Notes under the pieces: generated by a model
Database searches by the model: none
What the model was told of the DNA's origin: nothing
What the model saw: the letters and a program-made list of their open reading frames with translations, nothing else
Program-made: the position numbers and the translations under genes
Assembly: GCF_022458895.1 (NCBI RefSeq)
Contig: NZ_JAINFL010000014.1
Location: 236,382 to 300,381 of the forward strand
DNA length: 64,000 nucleotides
Direction of reading: 5' to 3'
Origin: Roseihalotalea indica
GTDB lineage: Bacteria > Bacteroidota > Bacteroidia > Cytophagales > Cyclobacteriaceae
Shown: piece by piece, positions 8,144 through 18,114 of the stretch
Layout of the letters: every line of letters starts with the position of its first letter
Position numbering within the stretch: the first letter of the stretch is position 1

Positions 8144-9712
8144 CTATTTGCCAGAGTCGGTCTGCTCCATCCAGTTTAACTGCGCCCACCGGTCAGGGCC
8201 ATCGTTTTTTTGTGATGATCCGGGGGTGCTTCTTCCTTCCGACACATACCTGGAGAGCAGATCGGTCAGCTGTTTTACTTTCTCAGGATGCTCATTCACC
8301 AAGTTTTTCTCTTCCGCTGGGTCCTGAGCCAGATCGTACAATTGCATCGAGGGCAACTCTTCCAGGTTTTCTGAAGACCGGGGAGCACTCCATCCGCCAG
8401 AGCCGGGCCACAGAATGAGCTTCCAGTTCCCCTGCCGAATGGCAAACCGGCCTTCAATGGAATGGTGAACGGTCGCTTCCCGTAAGGGCTGCTGATACTG
8501 CTCCTGCATCAGTACAGGCATCAGGCTATAACTGTCTTCAGCGGCGTCATCCGGTAAGGTGGCCCCCGTAAGCTGGGCGGCAGTAGCCATAAAATCAGTA
8601 GTGCAGATCACTTCGTCTGTTGAGAATGCTGCTTTAATGCGGGCGGGCCAGCTTACAATAAATGGAACGCGATGACCACCTTCATAAATATCTGCCTTAT
8701 GGCCCCGATACACGTAACTGGGATCATGCCCGACCTGGGCCAGTTCATCAAAATCAGCACGGGGAGAACAACCGTTATCGCTGGTGAAGATGATCATGGT
8801 TTTTTCCCGAACACCATTTTTTTCCAGTGCTTCTACGATTTGCCGCACTACATCGTCTACCTGTAACACAAAATCACCGTAGAAATTGGTGTTGCTTTTT
8901 CCTAAAAATTCGGTGGTTGGCAGGATAGGAGTATGCGGAGCAGGTAAGGCAAAATAGAGGAAAAACGGCTGGTCACCCTGAGCCTGTCGGTTAATGTATT
9001 GAACCGCTTTATCGGTCAGGTGGGGCAACACCAGGGTATGGTTAAAGTCTGAACCAGTTAGCCCTTTTCGCCAGAAACCTTTCGTATCCGTGCTAACGGT
9101 AGAGTCCTGGGGAATGGAGGTGGGTTGATTGTTTTCTACGTATACGTACGGAGGCATATCCAGCGAGCCGCTAAATCCATAGGAATAGGTAAAACCCTGG
9201 TCGGCGGGTCCATGTTGAACCGGCTTGCTAAAATCTACTTCCGGGTTGCTGCTCAGATTATCGATGTTGTCGGCATCTTCTTTAAACGGCCAATCCCAAC
9301 CAAGGTGCCATTTTCCGACGAAGGCCGTATGATACCCATTATCCTGTAATAGTTCGGCCACTGTAAGGCGTTCGGGTTCTATCAGTGCCTGGGAGTAACC
9401 ACTAAGCACTGAACTCTTCAGGCGAGAACGCCAGTTGTATCTTCCGGTTAAGATGCTGTAGCGGGTAGGGGTGCACACCGCGGAACTGGTATGGGCATCG
9501 GTAAATCGCACTCCCTGCCGGGCCAGTCGGTCAATGTGTTCTGTTTGCAATTTAGAATTTTCATTGAAGGCTGATACATCTCCGTATCCCAGATCATCTG
9601 CCAGGATATACACAATATTAGGGGGATTAGACGTGGGTTGGGCCGTCAGTACGGGGGAAATCGCCATAAAAACAAGCCAGCAATAGGTATAATGTTTTAG
9701 TAGTTGTTGCAT
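8144..9712 (-). CDS. Secreted arylsulfatase-type sulfatase
   Basis: A 522-residue sulfatase with signal peptide MQQLLKHYTYCW...LTAQ, metal motif D39-D40-LGYGD, and signature C80-T-P-T-R84. Later motifs are GKWHLGWDWPF, PAPHTPI and TSDNGCSPRADF. It is the paralogue of the following lipoprotein sulfatase, but it ends in a type I signal site rather than a lipobox. The two copies may therefore sit in different places (free in periplasm versus membrane-anchored). An 82-bp gap separates it from the sulfatase upstream. The specific sulfate position attacked cannot be told. Confidence 0.92.
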   Translation of the reverse strand: MQQLLKHYTYCWLVFMAISPVLTAQPTSNPPNIVYILADDLGYGDVSAFNENSKLQTEHIDRLARQGVRFTDAHTSSAVCTPTRYSILTGRYNWRSRLKSSVLSGYSQALIEPERLTVAELLQDNGYHTAFVGKWHLGWDWPFKEDADNIDNLSSNPEVDFSKPVQHGPADQGFTYSYGFSGSLDMPPYVYVENNQPTSIPQDSTVSTDTKGFWRKGLTGSDFNHTLVLPHLTDKAVQYINRQAQGDQPFFLYFALPAPHTPILPTTEFLGKSNTNFYGDFVLQVDDVVRQIVEALEKNGVREKTMIIFTSDNGCSPRADFDELAQVGHDPSYVYRGHKADIYEGGHRVPFIVSWPARIKAAFSTDEVICTTDFMATAAQLTGATLPDDAAEDSYSLMPVLMQEQYQQPLREATVHHSIEGRFAIRQGNWKLILWPGSGGWSAPRSSENLEELPSMQLYDLAQDPAEEKNLVNEHPEKVKQLTDLLSRYVSEGRSTPGSSQKNDGPDRWAQLNWMEQTDSGK

Positions 9713-9794
9713 GTGTTTACATTAGGTTGTAATGAGAAAAAAAGATAGCAAATATGGGAAACCCTGATCACGCACAGAAGACAGTTATTTTGAA

Positions 9795-11129
9795 TTAGGC
9801 TTTTATCTCTTCGGTCAAGCCAGCTTCCCAGCTTTGCAAAGCTTGTTTTAGCATATTGAATATTTCCGAATGCTCCTCTTTCACATCAGTTGACTCTACC
9901 TGATCTGTATCAAGGTTATATAAATAATATTCATCATCTTCAATAACTAGCTTCCAGGGACCCCGACGAGCGGCTTTCTGATCGTGGAACCTCCAGAAGA
10001 CCGTACGTTCATTCAATTGCTTTAGTGGCTTGTTACTTAGAAGCTCGGCTATGCTTTGTCCGGAAACCTTTTTTGTATTGCTCGCCGCTAAGTGACAAAG
10101 ATCGGCCAGGGTTGGAAACATATCCATAGAAAGCACCAACTGGTCGGTTGTTCCTGGTTGAACTTTACCTTTCCAGTAGAAAATGGCCGGTACCCGATGG
10201 CCTCCCTCGTATACCTGACCTTTGAAACCCCGGAAAGGAGTATTTGCTCCGGCCTTAGGAGAGGCTCCGTTATCGGAACAGAAAATCACCAGCGTATTTT
10301 CCAGTAACCCATGATCGTTCAGGTAAGCCATGATACGTCCCACATTGGCATCCAGAGATTCCACCATTTCTTGGTATGCTTGTGCTACATCGGTTCGGCT
10401 TCCTGAAATGGGGAATTCACCTTGTACCGTCCGCTCGGCAGGATCATTGGGACCCTGGTAGGGAGAGTGAGGCGCTCCGTGAGGAAGGTATAAAAAGAAA
10501 GGGCGGTCCGGAGTATTCTCCATAAACCGAATGCCATGATCAGTGATCAGGCTGGTCAAATACCCTTTTTCAGGGTGCAGTTCTTTCCCCTTCCACCAAT
10601 CGGCGTAACCTTCCTGATCAATATGGCTCTGGTAATCTATATTACCACTCACAAAGCCCCGGAATACATCGAACCCCTGAACAACGGGTCCCAGAGCTGG
10701 CTTGTATCCCAGGTGCCATTTTCCAAACAACGCGGTACGGTACCCGGCTGCTTTGAACAATTCGGCCAGAGTATATTGGTCTGGGCTCATTCCTGTATCA
10801 CGATGACTCTTGGCGGTAATAACTCCTTCAATACCCACTTCCTGAGGATACAACCCAGTCATGAGAGATGCCCGGGTTGGGCTGCACACCACTCCGTTAG
10901 AGTGGTAGTTGGTGAGTTTCATTCCCTGCCGGGCCAATTGATCAATATGGGGTGTTTGGATGGATGTGCTGCCGTAGCTGCTCAAATCGGCGTATCCCAA
11001 ATCATCAGCCATGATCAGAACCACATTGGGTTTACTTCCCTCAGGCTCATTTTCCGTATGATCCGTTGCTCCCGATTGACAACCCAGGTAGAAAAACATC
11101 AAACAGGATAGGCCTAGCTCATATCTCAT
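9795..11129 (-). CDS. Lipoprotein sulfatase translationally coupled to SusD
   Basis: A 444-residue Cys-type sulfatase with lipobox YLGC (Cys17), ADDLGYADLS and C82-S-P-T-R86. HGAPHSPYQ and CSDNGAS form the rest of the active site. Its ATG overlaps the TAA of the SusD gene by one base (TAATG), which strongly implies translational coupling. It is therefore part of the Sus operon proper, and probably acts at the cell surface or in the periplasm on glycan captured by SusCD. It is the shortest of the five and lacks an extra C-terminal domain. Confidence 0.93.
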   Translation of the reverse strand: MRYELGLSCLMFFYLGCQSGATDHTENEPEGSKPNVVLIMADDLGYADLSSYGSTSIQTPHIDQLARQGMKLTNYHSNGVVCSPTRASLMTGLYPQEVGIEGVITAKSHRDTGMSPDQYTLAELFKAAGYRTALFGKWHLGYKPALGPVVQGFDVFRGFVSGNIDYQSHIDQEGYADWWKGKELHPEKGYLTSLITDHGIRFMENTPDRPFFLYLPHGAPHSPYQGPNDPAERTVQGEFPISGSRTDVAQAYQEMVESLDANVGRIMAYLNDHGLLENTLVIFCSDNGASPKAGANTPFRGFKGQVYEGGHRVPAIFYWKGKVQPGTTDQLVLSMDMFPTLADLCHLAASNTKKVSGQSIAELLSNKPLKQLNERTVFWRFHDQKAARRGPWKLVIEDDEYYLYNLDTDQVESTDVKEEHSEIFNMLKQALQSWEAGLTEEIKA

Positions 11130-12631
11130 TAGTAACCCGGGTTTTGCTCACCTAAATTAGCATTATTGACGAATTCTATACTGGGTATTGGATATAGGTA
11201 ATATTCTTTTCCGGTAACAGGGTGAGTGATGGTGCGGTTGCTGGGAAAGGTAAGGTTCAGAAAATCCATCTGCTCCTGAATAATATCTTGCAAGATACCC
11301 CACCGATTCAGATCAAAATACCGTTTGGCTTCAAACGCCAGTTCTTTTCTTCTTTCGTTTCCAATCACCTCTCTGAATGCTTGCTGGTTCGGCACTTCCG
11401 CAGAAGACAGGGCGGGTAAGCCGGCATTTGTTCTGGTGCTGTTCATCAGGGTGAAAGCTTCTCCATCGGGTACATAACCTTGCTCATTCAATGCTTCAGC
11501 CCGAATCAGTAAAATTTCGGCGTAGCGAATCAGAGGATAATTCCAGGTGCTTTGCCCTTCCGGATCGCTGGTATTGTAATATTTATTGATATAGTAAAGG
11601 CTTCCGTCGGGCTGGCTTGGGTCAATAAAATTCACCAAATCATAACTCTGTAGGATTACTTCTTTTCGGAGATCACCCTCCTCAAAGATCTGCACGAAGC
11701 TGTTCCCGGAAGATAAACTGCCCCCCTGGCCGTTGAGATTATCGTCGGTGGGTAAGAAAGTGGCCGAGCCATTAAAGTCTGGTGGAGCAAAGCCATCACT
11801 TTGCGATCCGGTCGTTTCTCCGGTTACACCACCGTATTGCACCTCAAGTAAAGAACCTGGGCCATTCTCCTGAGTACCGTTAAAGTTATCTGCGTAGTTA
11901 GCCAGTAAACTTCCATTGCCTATGACCACCTCGGCAGCACTGGCGGCATCATTCCACTCCTCAAGTTCCAGATGAACCATCGCCTTCAGGGCACTGGCCG
12001 TATAGGTTGTCGGTCTTCCGGCTTCCATTCCCGGGCCGCCGGGGTACGTGGTCGGAAGTAATGCAATAGCATCGTTCAAATCACTTTTTATCTGGGCATA
12101 GACCTGCTCAATAGTTGCTCGGGGTTGTTCGGCATCCTCCCGTGCTTTGATTTCTTCCAGAATAAGAGGCACCCCCCCGAAGAGACGCACCAGGTTAAAG
12201 TAATAGAATGCCCGCATGAACTTGGCCTGTCCCTCAACCGACTCCTGCACGGCCGAGCTGGAAAATTCGTCAACAGACTGAGCATACGCCAGCACAGTAT
12301 TGGCCCGGGTGATACCCGTGTAATGCGCTGACCATACGTTTTGAGAGACACTGAAGGTTTCTTCCACGATATAAATATCGGGTTCGGTTTCTTTCCGCCA
12401 GGTCCATCCATCATCACTAGCCAGGTCGGTGAGCCTGAGCATATTACTTTCGTACAAACCCTGTAAGGGTTGATAAATACCGTTTACCGCAGTCAGAACG
12501 CCACTTTCGGAATTCAACAGGTCGTCTAAGGCTACCTGACCCTGAGGGGTAGGCTCAAGAATGTCTTCGCAGTTCATCATCAAGATGGCGCAAAGGCTGA
12601 TGATCGGGATGATATATTTACTATTCTTCAT
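11129..12631 (-). CDS. SusD/RagB family glycan-binding lipoprotein
   Basis: A 500-residue protein with a lipoprotein signal (MMNC, Cys21), then the SusD N-terminal region (EDILEPTPQGQV) and TPR-like helices such as VEGQAKFMRAFYYFNLVRLF. The C-terminal segment contains RYAEILLIRAEALNEQG and ERRKELAFEAKRYFDLNRWG, both hallmark RagB/SusD stretches. It caps the SusC pore outside the outer membrane and helps import oligosaccharides. It follows SusC by 33 bp and overlaps the next sulfatase. The ligand is unknown, but the sulfatase company points to a sulfated glycan. Confidence 0.95.
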   Translation of the reverse strand: MKNSKYIIPIISLCAILMMNCEDILEPTPQGQVALDDLLNSESGVLTAVNGIYQPLQGLYESNMLRLTDLASDDGWTWRKETEPDIYIVEETFSVSQNVWSAHYTGITRANTVLAYAQSVDEFSSSAVQESVEGQAKFMRAFYYFNLVRLFGGVPLILEEIKAREDAEQPRATIEQVYAQIKSDLNDAIALLPTTYPGGPGMEAGRPTTYTASALKAMVHLELEEWNDAASAAEVVIGNGSLLANYADNFNGTQENGPGSLLEVQYGGVTGETTGSQSDGFAPPDFNGSATFLPTDDNLNGQGGSLSSGNSFVQIFEEGDLRKEVILQSYDLVNFIDPSQPDGSLYYINKYYNTSDPEGQSTWNYPLIRYAEILLIRAEALNEQGYVPDGEAFTLMNSTRTNAGLPALSSAEVPNQQAFREVIGNERRKELAFEAKRYFDLNRWGILQDIIQEQMDFLNLTFPSNRTITHPVTGKEYYLYPIPSIEFVNNANLGEQNPGY

Positions 12632-12664
12632 AATTTCTCGGGTTTTAGAGTAGTATTGACTTGA

Positions 12665-15600
12665 CTAAAAAGTAACGCGCGCTCCCAGGGATACAAGCCG
12701 GGTATTGGGGTAAGGGGTGTAATCTATTCCGGCAGAAAGTAGACTAGCCCGGCTGGAAGCTTCTGGGTCCAGACCGGTATAGTTGGTGAAGGTGAAAAGG
12801 TTCGTTCCGGACAACGTCAATTGAGCGCCCCGAACGATATTTCCGTTAAACATAGATGCTGGAAAAGTATATGACAACCGCACATTTTTTACTCGTAGAA
12901 AATCGGCATCTTCCAAAAAGCGGGTGGAGACCAGCGTGGTAAGCGTAGTAGTATTTCCGCCTTGCGAAGGTCGGGGCACGGTGTTACTGGGGTTCTCCGG
13001 AGTCCAGAAATCAGCCACTTCGGCGAAGTTCTGCACAAAAGGCACACCGCGAGAAAAGAGGTTTCGGGCAGTATTGTACACCTGATAACCCGTAGCAAAA
13101 TTGAGGAAAAGGGATAAGGATAGGTTCTTGTACGAAACGGTGTTTTCCATACCGCCGAAAAACTTGGGAGTAGGAGTACCCACAAACGTTTTATCGCCAA
13201 TATCAAGTACTCCGTTTCCATTCAGGTCTGCATAGCGAGGGTCGCCCGGCACGGCACCGGACCACTCAAGGGCTTCATCTTCCTCGCCTAACTGCCAAAC
13301 ACCCGCATATTGATACATGTAGAAAGCTCCCACCGGATGGCCCGCCCGGGTTAGGTTGGCCTGCTGGTTGGATAGAGGAATTAGCTCCCCGGGTATTTCC
13401 AAGGGTTCGCCGATAGAATTGGTGCCGATGTTGATAACCTCATTTTTATTATATGAGATATTAAAATCGGTTGTCCAGGATACGTTACCGGTGATATTTC
13501 GGGAGAAAAAAGAAAACTCAACCCCGGTATTTTTGACCGACCCCAGGTTAACAATAGGGTCCTGACCTACGCCTGAAGTAAGCGGGATTGGTGTGGAGAC
13601 CAGTAGGTCCTCCGACTGCTTATCGTAATAGTCCAGCGTAGCGTAAATTCTGCCTTCCAGAATGGAGATATCCGCACCTATGTCAAATTGTTTAGTAGCC
13701 TCCCATTGCAGGTCGGGGTTGCCAATATTTTGGGGAGCGTTGCCTACCACCACACTATTGCCGAACACATAAGGAGCGGCACCGGCCCGGGTAATGAACG
13801 CAAAATCTCCAATGTTCTGGTTTCCGGTTAATCCATAGCTTACCCGAAATTTCAGGTCATCAATAAATTGAGAGGATTGTAAGAAACCTTCTTCCGAGAC
13901 GCGCCACGCCACTGAGCCAGAGGGGAAAACCCCGTAGCGTTTATCCGGTCCAAACTTGGAAGAACCATCGCGGCGTACGGTAGCGGTAAGTAAATATTTG
14001 TCCTGATAACCGTAATTCAACCGTAGGAAGGTGGATACCAGTCCGGCACTGATCTGCGAGCCGTTGGCATCGAAGCTGGTTTGGTTGGAGAGTTGGTTTA
14101 GGGCGTTGTCTACCGTGCCCATACCAGTAGTAGTGCTGTTTTTCGTCAGGAACTGCTGCGCCGAAAATCCAGCTAATGCCTTGATTGAGTGTTGGTTGAA
14201 AGTTTTGTCATAGTTCAGAGTGATATCCGATACCCAGTTAATCTGCTGGCTATTGGGTACTACCACCCGGCCTTCGGGCTGACTGAAGCGGCCAATCTCA
14301 TATACCGGAAAATAGTTATACCCCTCACCCAGTACCACATCGCCGCCTAAGTTGCCTGACAAGACCAGGTCATCGGTCAGGGTTACATCCAGTTTGGTGT
14401 TTCCCAGAATTCTGGTTACCTGATCTCTTCGGGTGGGCAAAAGTACATCAATCAGTGGGTTATCGTTAGCGCCAAAGTAAGGGGCGGCCGTTGTGTTTAC
14501 GGCGGTCAGGTTGCCGTTATCATCGTAGGCTGGGGTAAAGGAATGCTGATAGACAAAACTTCGGAAGCCACTGGATCCCCAGGAATCATTGTTCTGAAGG
14601 TTTTGCAACTGGTGGCTACCGCTCAGGTTGGTCGAGAGCTTCAGCCAGTCGTTAAGTTTTGAAGTTACGTTTACACGTAGCGACCAGGTTTTAAGATCAG
14701 AATTCAGCAAGGTGCCCTCTCGGTTTAGGTAAGATGCAGAACCCGAGAACTGGGTTTGCTCGGACCCACCGCTAAATCCTAGGTTATAATTTTGGCGGAA
14801 ACCAGTGCGGGTGCCCAGTTCCTGCCAATCAGTATCAACCTGCCAGGCCGGGTTAGACGGATCGTCGTATACAGATATATCCCGGTTAGAGTTTTTAAAA
14901 GCCTCTACAAAGAGCAACCGCTGCTGTTCGGTAGACATTACGTCGAACCGGTTGGTGATTTCTTCAAATCCCAGATCGGTGTTAAAGGTGAACTGCGTGG
15001 TACCGGCTTTTCCCTTTTTGGTAGAGACGATCACCACCCCATTGGCGGCCCTTGAACCATAGATGGCTGTGGCGGAGGCATCCTTTAGAATATCAATAGA
15101 AGCAATATCTTTCGGGTTGATGGTAGAAAAATCGGCACTGTACAGCGGCACTCCATCTACCACAATCAGTGGGTCATTGCTGCCAGTGACTGATCCTACA
15201 CCCCGAATTGAAATAGAAAATTTGCCGTTCAAGTTTCCTCCGGCTTGCCTGATCTGCACTCCGCTTGTTCGCCCCTGCAACGCATCCTCAAAGGAAGCGA
15301 CCGGTCTGCTTTGCAATACCTCTTCGGATACATTTGCCACTGAGCCGGTGACATCGGCTTTCTTCTGGGTACCATAGCCCACCACTACTACTTCTGAAAG
15401 CGACTGTACATCAGCCGTCAGGGTAAGGTTAAGGGTAGTCTGACCATTGATAGGAATCTCTCGGGTTAGGTAGCCGATGGAAGAAAAAATCAGGATATTT
15501 ACATTATCCTTAACGGTCAGTTGGTAGTTGCCATCAATATCAGTTACCGTGCCCTGGGTTGTTCCTTTGGCCAGAATATTTACTCCGGGCAGCCCTTCGC

Positions 15601-16114
15601 CCGCTTCATCCGTAACCTGGCCAGAGATGTTTTTTTCTATTATGGTTTGGTGCAGAGCGCTTTGCATTTGTTGCGACGCAGAGAAGACCCGCCTGTTATG
15701 TGAATGACTGTCACGACTTAGTGAGTTGCTTTTGCGGGCATCTATCTTTTTTAGCGGCGGAATATTGTCTTGTTTTGCTTTGATTACATAATGAAGAGGA
15801 TCTAACTTTTTAAAATCCAGTCCCAGAGGGTCCAGAATGGAGTGCAGTATTTGTTCGAGATTTTTCTCACGACTCTCAAAGGGAGCATTGACGGTTTTGG
15901 CTCGGATCAGCTCATCCGGATAACCAAAAGTAACCTGGTACTCCTGTTTGATCTCGTCCAGTACCTGTTTCAGAGATTGTTCTTCCTGGGGTGGGGAAGG
16001 GCGGTCGGGTGGTCCGGTATGTGCAGAAACAAGAAACTGATCCTGAGCAACCCCTTGAATAGTAAAGATCAGGAATAGAAAAATGAGGAGCCAGGGTTGT
16101 AAAGAATGATTCAT
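12665..16114 (-). CDS. SusC/RagA TonB-dependent transporter with STN signalling domain
   Basis: A 1149-residue outer-membrane transporter. Domains in order: signal peptide (about 1-24), STN/secretin-like domain (about 47-113), a long Ser-rich linker, carboxypeptidase-regulatory-like domain (about 163-233, GQVTDEAGEGLPGVNI), plug (from about 255, TDVTGSV-like start and AIYGSRAANGVV), then the 22-strand barrel ending in an aromatic Phe. The STN domain is the part that contacts FecR across the periplasm, matching the FecR gene 71 bp upstream. With SusD it should import oligosaccharides using TonB. The gene lies at the head of the sulfatase operon. Confidence 0.96.
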   Translation of the reverse strand: MNHSLQPWLLIFLFLIFTIQGVAQDQFLVSAHTGPPDRPSPPQEEQSLKQVLDEIKQEYQVTFGYPDELIRAKTVNAPFESREKNLEQILHSILDPLGLDFKKLDPLHYVIKAKQDNIPPLKKIDARKSNSLSRDSHSHNRRVFSASQQMQSALHQTIIEKNISGQVTDEAGEGLPGVNILAKGTTQGTVTDIDGNYQLTVKDNVNILIFSSIGYLTREIPINGQTTLNLTLTADVQSLSEVVVVGYGTQKKADVTGSVANVSEEVLQSRPVASFEDALQGRTSGVQIRQAGGNLNGKFSISIRGVGSVTGSNDPLIVVDGVPLYSADFSTINPKDIASIDILKDASATAIYGSRAANGVVIVSTKKGKAGTTQFTFNTDLGFEEITNRFDVMSTEQQRLLFVEAFKNSNRDISVYDDPSNPAWQVDTDWQELGTRTGFRQNYNLGFSGGSEQTQFSGSASYLNREGTLLNSDLKTWSLRVNVTSKLNDWLKLSTNLSGSHQLQNLQNNDSWGSSGFRSFVYQHSFTPAYDDNGNLTAVNTTAAPYFGANDNPLIDVLLPTRRDQVTRILGNTKLDVTLTDDLVLSGNLGGDVVLGEGYNYFPVYEIGRFSQPEGRVVVPNSQQINWVSDITLNYDKTFNQHSIKALAGFSAQQFLTKNSTTTGMGTVDNALNQLSNQTSFDANGSQISAGLVSTFLRLNYGYQDKYLLTATVRRDGSSKFGPDKRYGVFPSGSVAWRVSEEGFLQSSQFIDDLKFRVSYGLTGNQNIGDFAFITRAGAAPYVFGNSVVVGNAPQNIGNPDLQWEATKQFDIGADISILEGRIYATLDYYDKQSEDLLVSTPIPLTSGVGQDPIVNLGSVKNTGVEFSFFSRNITGNVSWTTDFNISYNKNEVINIGTNSIGEPLEIPGELIPLSNQQANLTRAGHPVGAFYMYQYAGVWQLGEEDEALEWSGAVPGDPRYADLNGNGVLDIGDKTFVGTPTPKFFGGMENTVSYKNLSLSLFLNFATGYQVYNTARNLFSRGVPFVQNFAEVADFWTPENPSNTVPRPSQGGNTTTLTTLVSTRFLEDADFLRVKNVRLSYTFPASMFNGNIVRGAQLTLSGTNLFTFTNYTGLDPEASSRASLLSAGIDYTPYPNTRLVSLGARVTF

Positions 16115-16185
16115 GATGAGTAGATTTAAGTTGGTGTATAGTAGTCATTTATCTTCCGAGCCTTGGGTAAGGTCGTCGGTTAATG

Positions 16186-17232
16186 TCAGGGAGCATTATT
16201 TTTTGCCAGAATAATCTTCTTATCGGTAGTGCTTATCTGTAAATTGAAGGCCTCAGAGAGGAAAGAAAGGAGCAGGTTGAGGTCGCGGGAGTGGAGCTCA
16301 CCGGAGAAGCGCAGTTCATTGATATCAAGCCCTTTGGTGTACACCGCGTAGCCGTAGTTATCTTCAATCATTTTGATGATTTCGGCCAGGGATGTATTAT
16401 CAAAAATAAGCTGATTTTTAGTCCAGGATGAATACTGCTCAGGGTTCACAATTTTTCGGGAAACATCAGCCGATGATGATACCTGCACCAACTCGCCGGG
16501 TTCCATAACCAGAGAAAGAGGCTGTTGGGTTGAGGTAGCTGTTACATCAGGTAGTTGCGTCATATCCAGCCGTACCCGTCCCTTCTCCAGCATTACCTTA
16601 TTGTCGCCCCGGCGATTGTTCACGTTGAACTCAGTCCCCAGTACCTCAATGATCAAATCGCCAGAATGCACAATAAATTTCTGGTGTTGTTGGGTATGTT
16701 TTACCGAAAAATAGGCCTCGCCCTCTAAGATCACCTCTCGAACTTCATCTTCCTGCCAATGGTCTTTGAAACGTAGCTGGGAATTGGAATTTAATATGGC
16801 TAACGAACCATCGGGTAGTTTTACTTCCCGGGTGTCGGAGTATTCTGTCTGAACAACGGTTGTGGAAGGCCACAGAGAATCTTGCAGGAAGAATATAGCA
16901 CCGGTCATGGAAAGAATGAGCAGGACTGCGGCTGCGCTAAACCAGTACCGTCTCCGATTAGGGCTAGCAGGAGAGAGCTTATAGCGTGGAATGTCGCGGT
17001 TGGTAAGAATATCATCCCAGATTTCCAGAAACTCTTCTGAGCTGAGATCGCTCGTTTTAAATTGTAGCTGCTTAAGAAAGCGGGCTGCCTCCTCCATTTC
17101 AGGTTGCTTCTCAGGATGATCTTGCGCCCATGTTGCCCAGAAGGCAGCAGCAGACTCATTGTTGCCAGATATCCCCTCCTGAAAGTAAGGGTCAGCAATG
17201 AAGTCTTCTACCGAGTAGTTTAGGTATTTCAT
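16186..17232 (-). CDS. FecR-family anti-sigma factor
   Basis: A 348-residue single-pass inner-membrane protein. Residues 1-90 form the cytoplasmic sigma-binding part, about 97-116 are the transmembrane helix, and the periplasmic FecR domain follows (TREVKLPDGSLAILNSNS, GTEFNVN, PGELVQVS). The C-terminal DUF4974 domain (about 270-345) is STN-like and should meet the STN domain of the downstream SusC. It lies between its sigma factor and SusC, the standard arrangement for trans-envelope induction by substrate binding. Confidence 0.94.
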   Translation of the reverse strand: MKYLNYSVEDFIADPYFQEGISGNNESAAAFWATWAQDHPEKQPEMEEAARFLKQLQFKTSDLSSEEFLEIWDDILTNRDIPRYKLSPASPNRRRYWFSAAAVLLILSMTGAIFFLQDSLWPSTTVVQTEYSDTREVKLPDGSLAILNSNSQLRFKDHWQEDEVREVILEGEAYFSVKHTQQHQKFIVHSGDLIIEVLGTEFNVNNRRGDNKVMLEKGRVRLDMTQLPDVTATSTQQPLSLVMEPGELVQVSSSADVSRKIVNPEQYSSWTKNQLIFDNTSLAEIIKMIEDNYGYAVYTKGLDINELRFSGELHSRDLNLLLSFLSEAFNLQISTTDKKIILAKNNAP

Positions 17233-17421
17233 GTGTAAGCTGATATGGATTCAGCTAGAATCCTTTACCAACAGGTTCCGAATTCTTAGAAATTACCCCA
17301 CGAGCAATAAAGAAATTGAGCAGATTTACAGTTCTGCTAATAGAAAGTTGAAAATTTGAGTGATTTATTAACAAATAGAGCGTTCTGTTGCAAAAGAGGT
17401 GTCAAATCTTCAGTAGCTAGC

Positions 17422-18114
17422 TTACAGAAAAGTTATGATACATAGCAAGAGGATGAGAAAAGTCATTTTCTCACGTAAGAGATGAATTGCCCGGCCAATG
17501 AGTTTGTACGCTCCCTTAATTGTAATAGACAGGATCGAGGCAATTTCTTCGTAGGATAACCCTTGATAAAATTTTAAAAAAATTGCTTCTCGCTGGCGAG
17601 AGGATAGTGCCGAAATGGCTCTTTGCAGTTGTTCACTATTCTGAACCTCGCTTTGCTGCTGAATCATGACTTTCTCAGGTGATATCTCTATTCCGAAGCT
17701 TTCTTCTTCGGAAGACCATAATCTTCGTATGCCTCGTTTACGGTACTCTTTATTAATCTTATTACGGATGGCTTTCAGTAAATAAGGTTTAATGGAATGC
17801 ACTTCACCTAATTGCTGACGACGGTTCCAGATTTCCAGGAAAATATCGTGGATGCAATCCTTGATAAAGGAAGAATCATGATATAAACTCATCCCATAAC
17901 GATAAAGATCATGGGCGTAGGTTTTGTACAATAACGCGTAGGCTGTTTGACTACCTTGCTTAAACTCACTCCATAGCTGAGCATCTGAAACAGTTTTTTT
18001 TTCAGGTTCAGAAGTCAGGAAGCTCTGCACTTCTGCCTTTTGATTATCAGGAAAAGCTTCGCTATTTAGATACGATAATTTCAAAAGTGGGGAAAGGTAA
18101 GATGCGACTAACAA
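17422..18114 (-). CDS. ECF sigma factor with hydrophobic C-terminal tail
   Basis: A 230-residue sigma-70-family ECF factor. Region 2 is visible as ALLYKTYAHDLYRYG and IKDCIHDIFLEIW, and region 4 as SSRQREAIFLKFYQGLSYEEIA. It should direct RNA polymerase to the Sus operon when FecR is signalled by the transporter. About 35 residues precede region 2, and the protein ends in a very hydrophobic stretch (TFLILLLCIITFL), unusual for a soluble regulator. The FecR gene follows 189 bp downstream on the same strand, which leaves room for a separate FecR/SusC promoter. Confidence 0.94.
   Translation of the reverse strand: MLVASYLSPLLKLSYLNSEAFPDNQKAEVQSFLTSEPEKKTVSDAQLWSEFKQGSQTAYALLYKTYAHDLYRYGMSLYHDSSFIKDCIHDIFLEIWNRRQQLGEVHSIKPYLLKAIRNKINKEYRKRGIRRLWSSEEESFGIEISPEKVMIQQQSEVQNSEQLQRAISALSSRQREAIFLKFYQGLSYEEIASILSITIKGAYKLIGRAIHLLREKMTFLILLLCIITFL

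Noticed and set aside
10536..11111. 191-codon frame opposite the SusD-coupled sulfatase
   Set aside because: It is antisense to a sulfatase whose catalytic motif lies in the same DNA; the peptide shows no family features.
15063..15377. 104-codon plus-strand frame inside the first SusC gene
   Set aside because: It is antisense to a well-supported transporter, has no recognisable motif, and is one of many shadow frames in this region.
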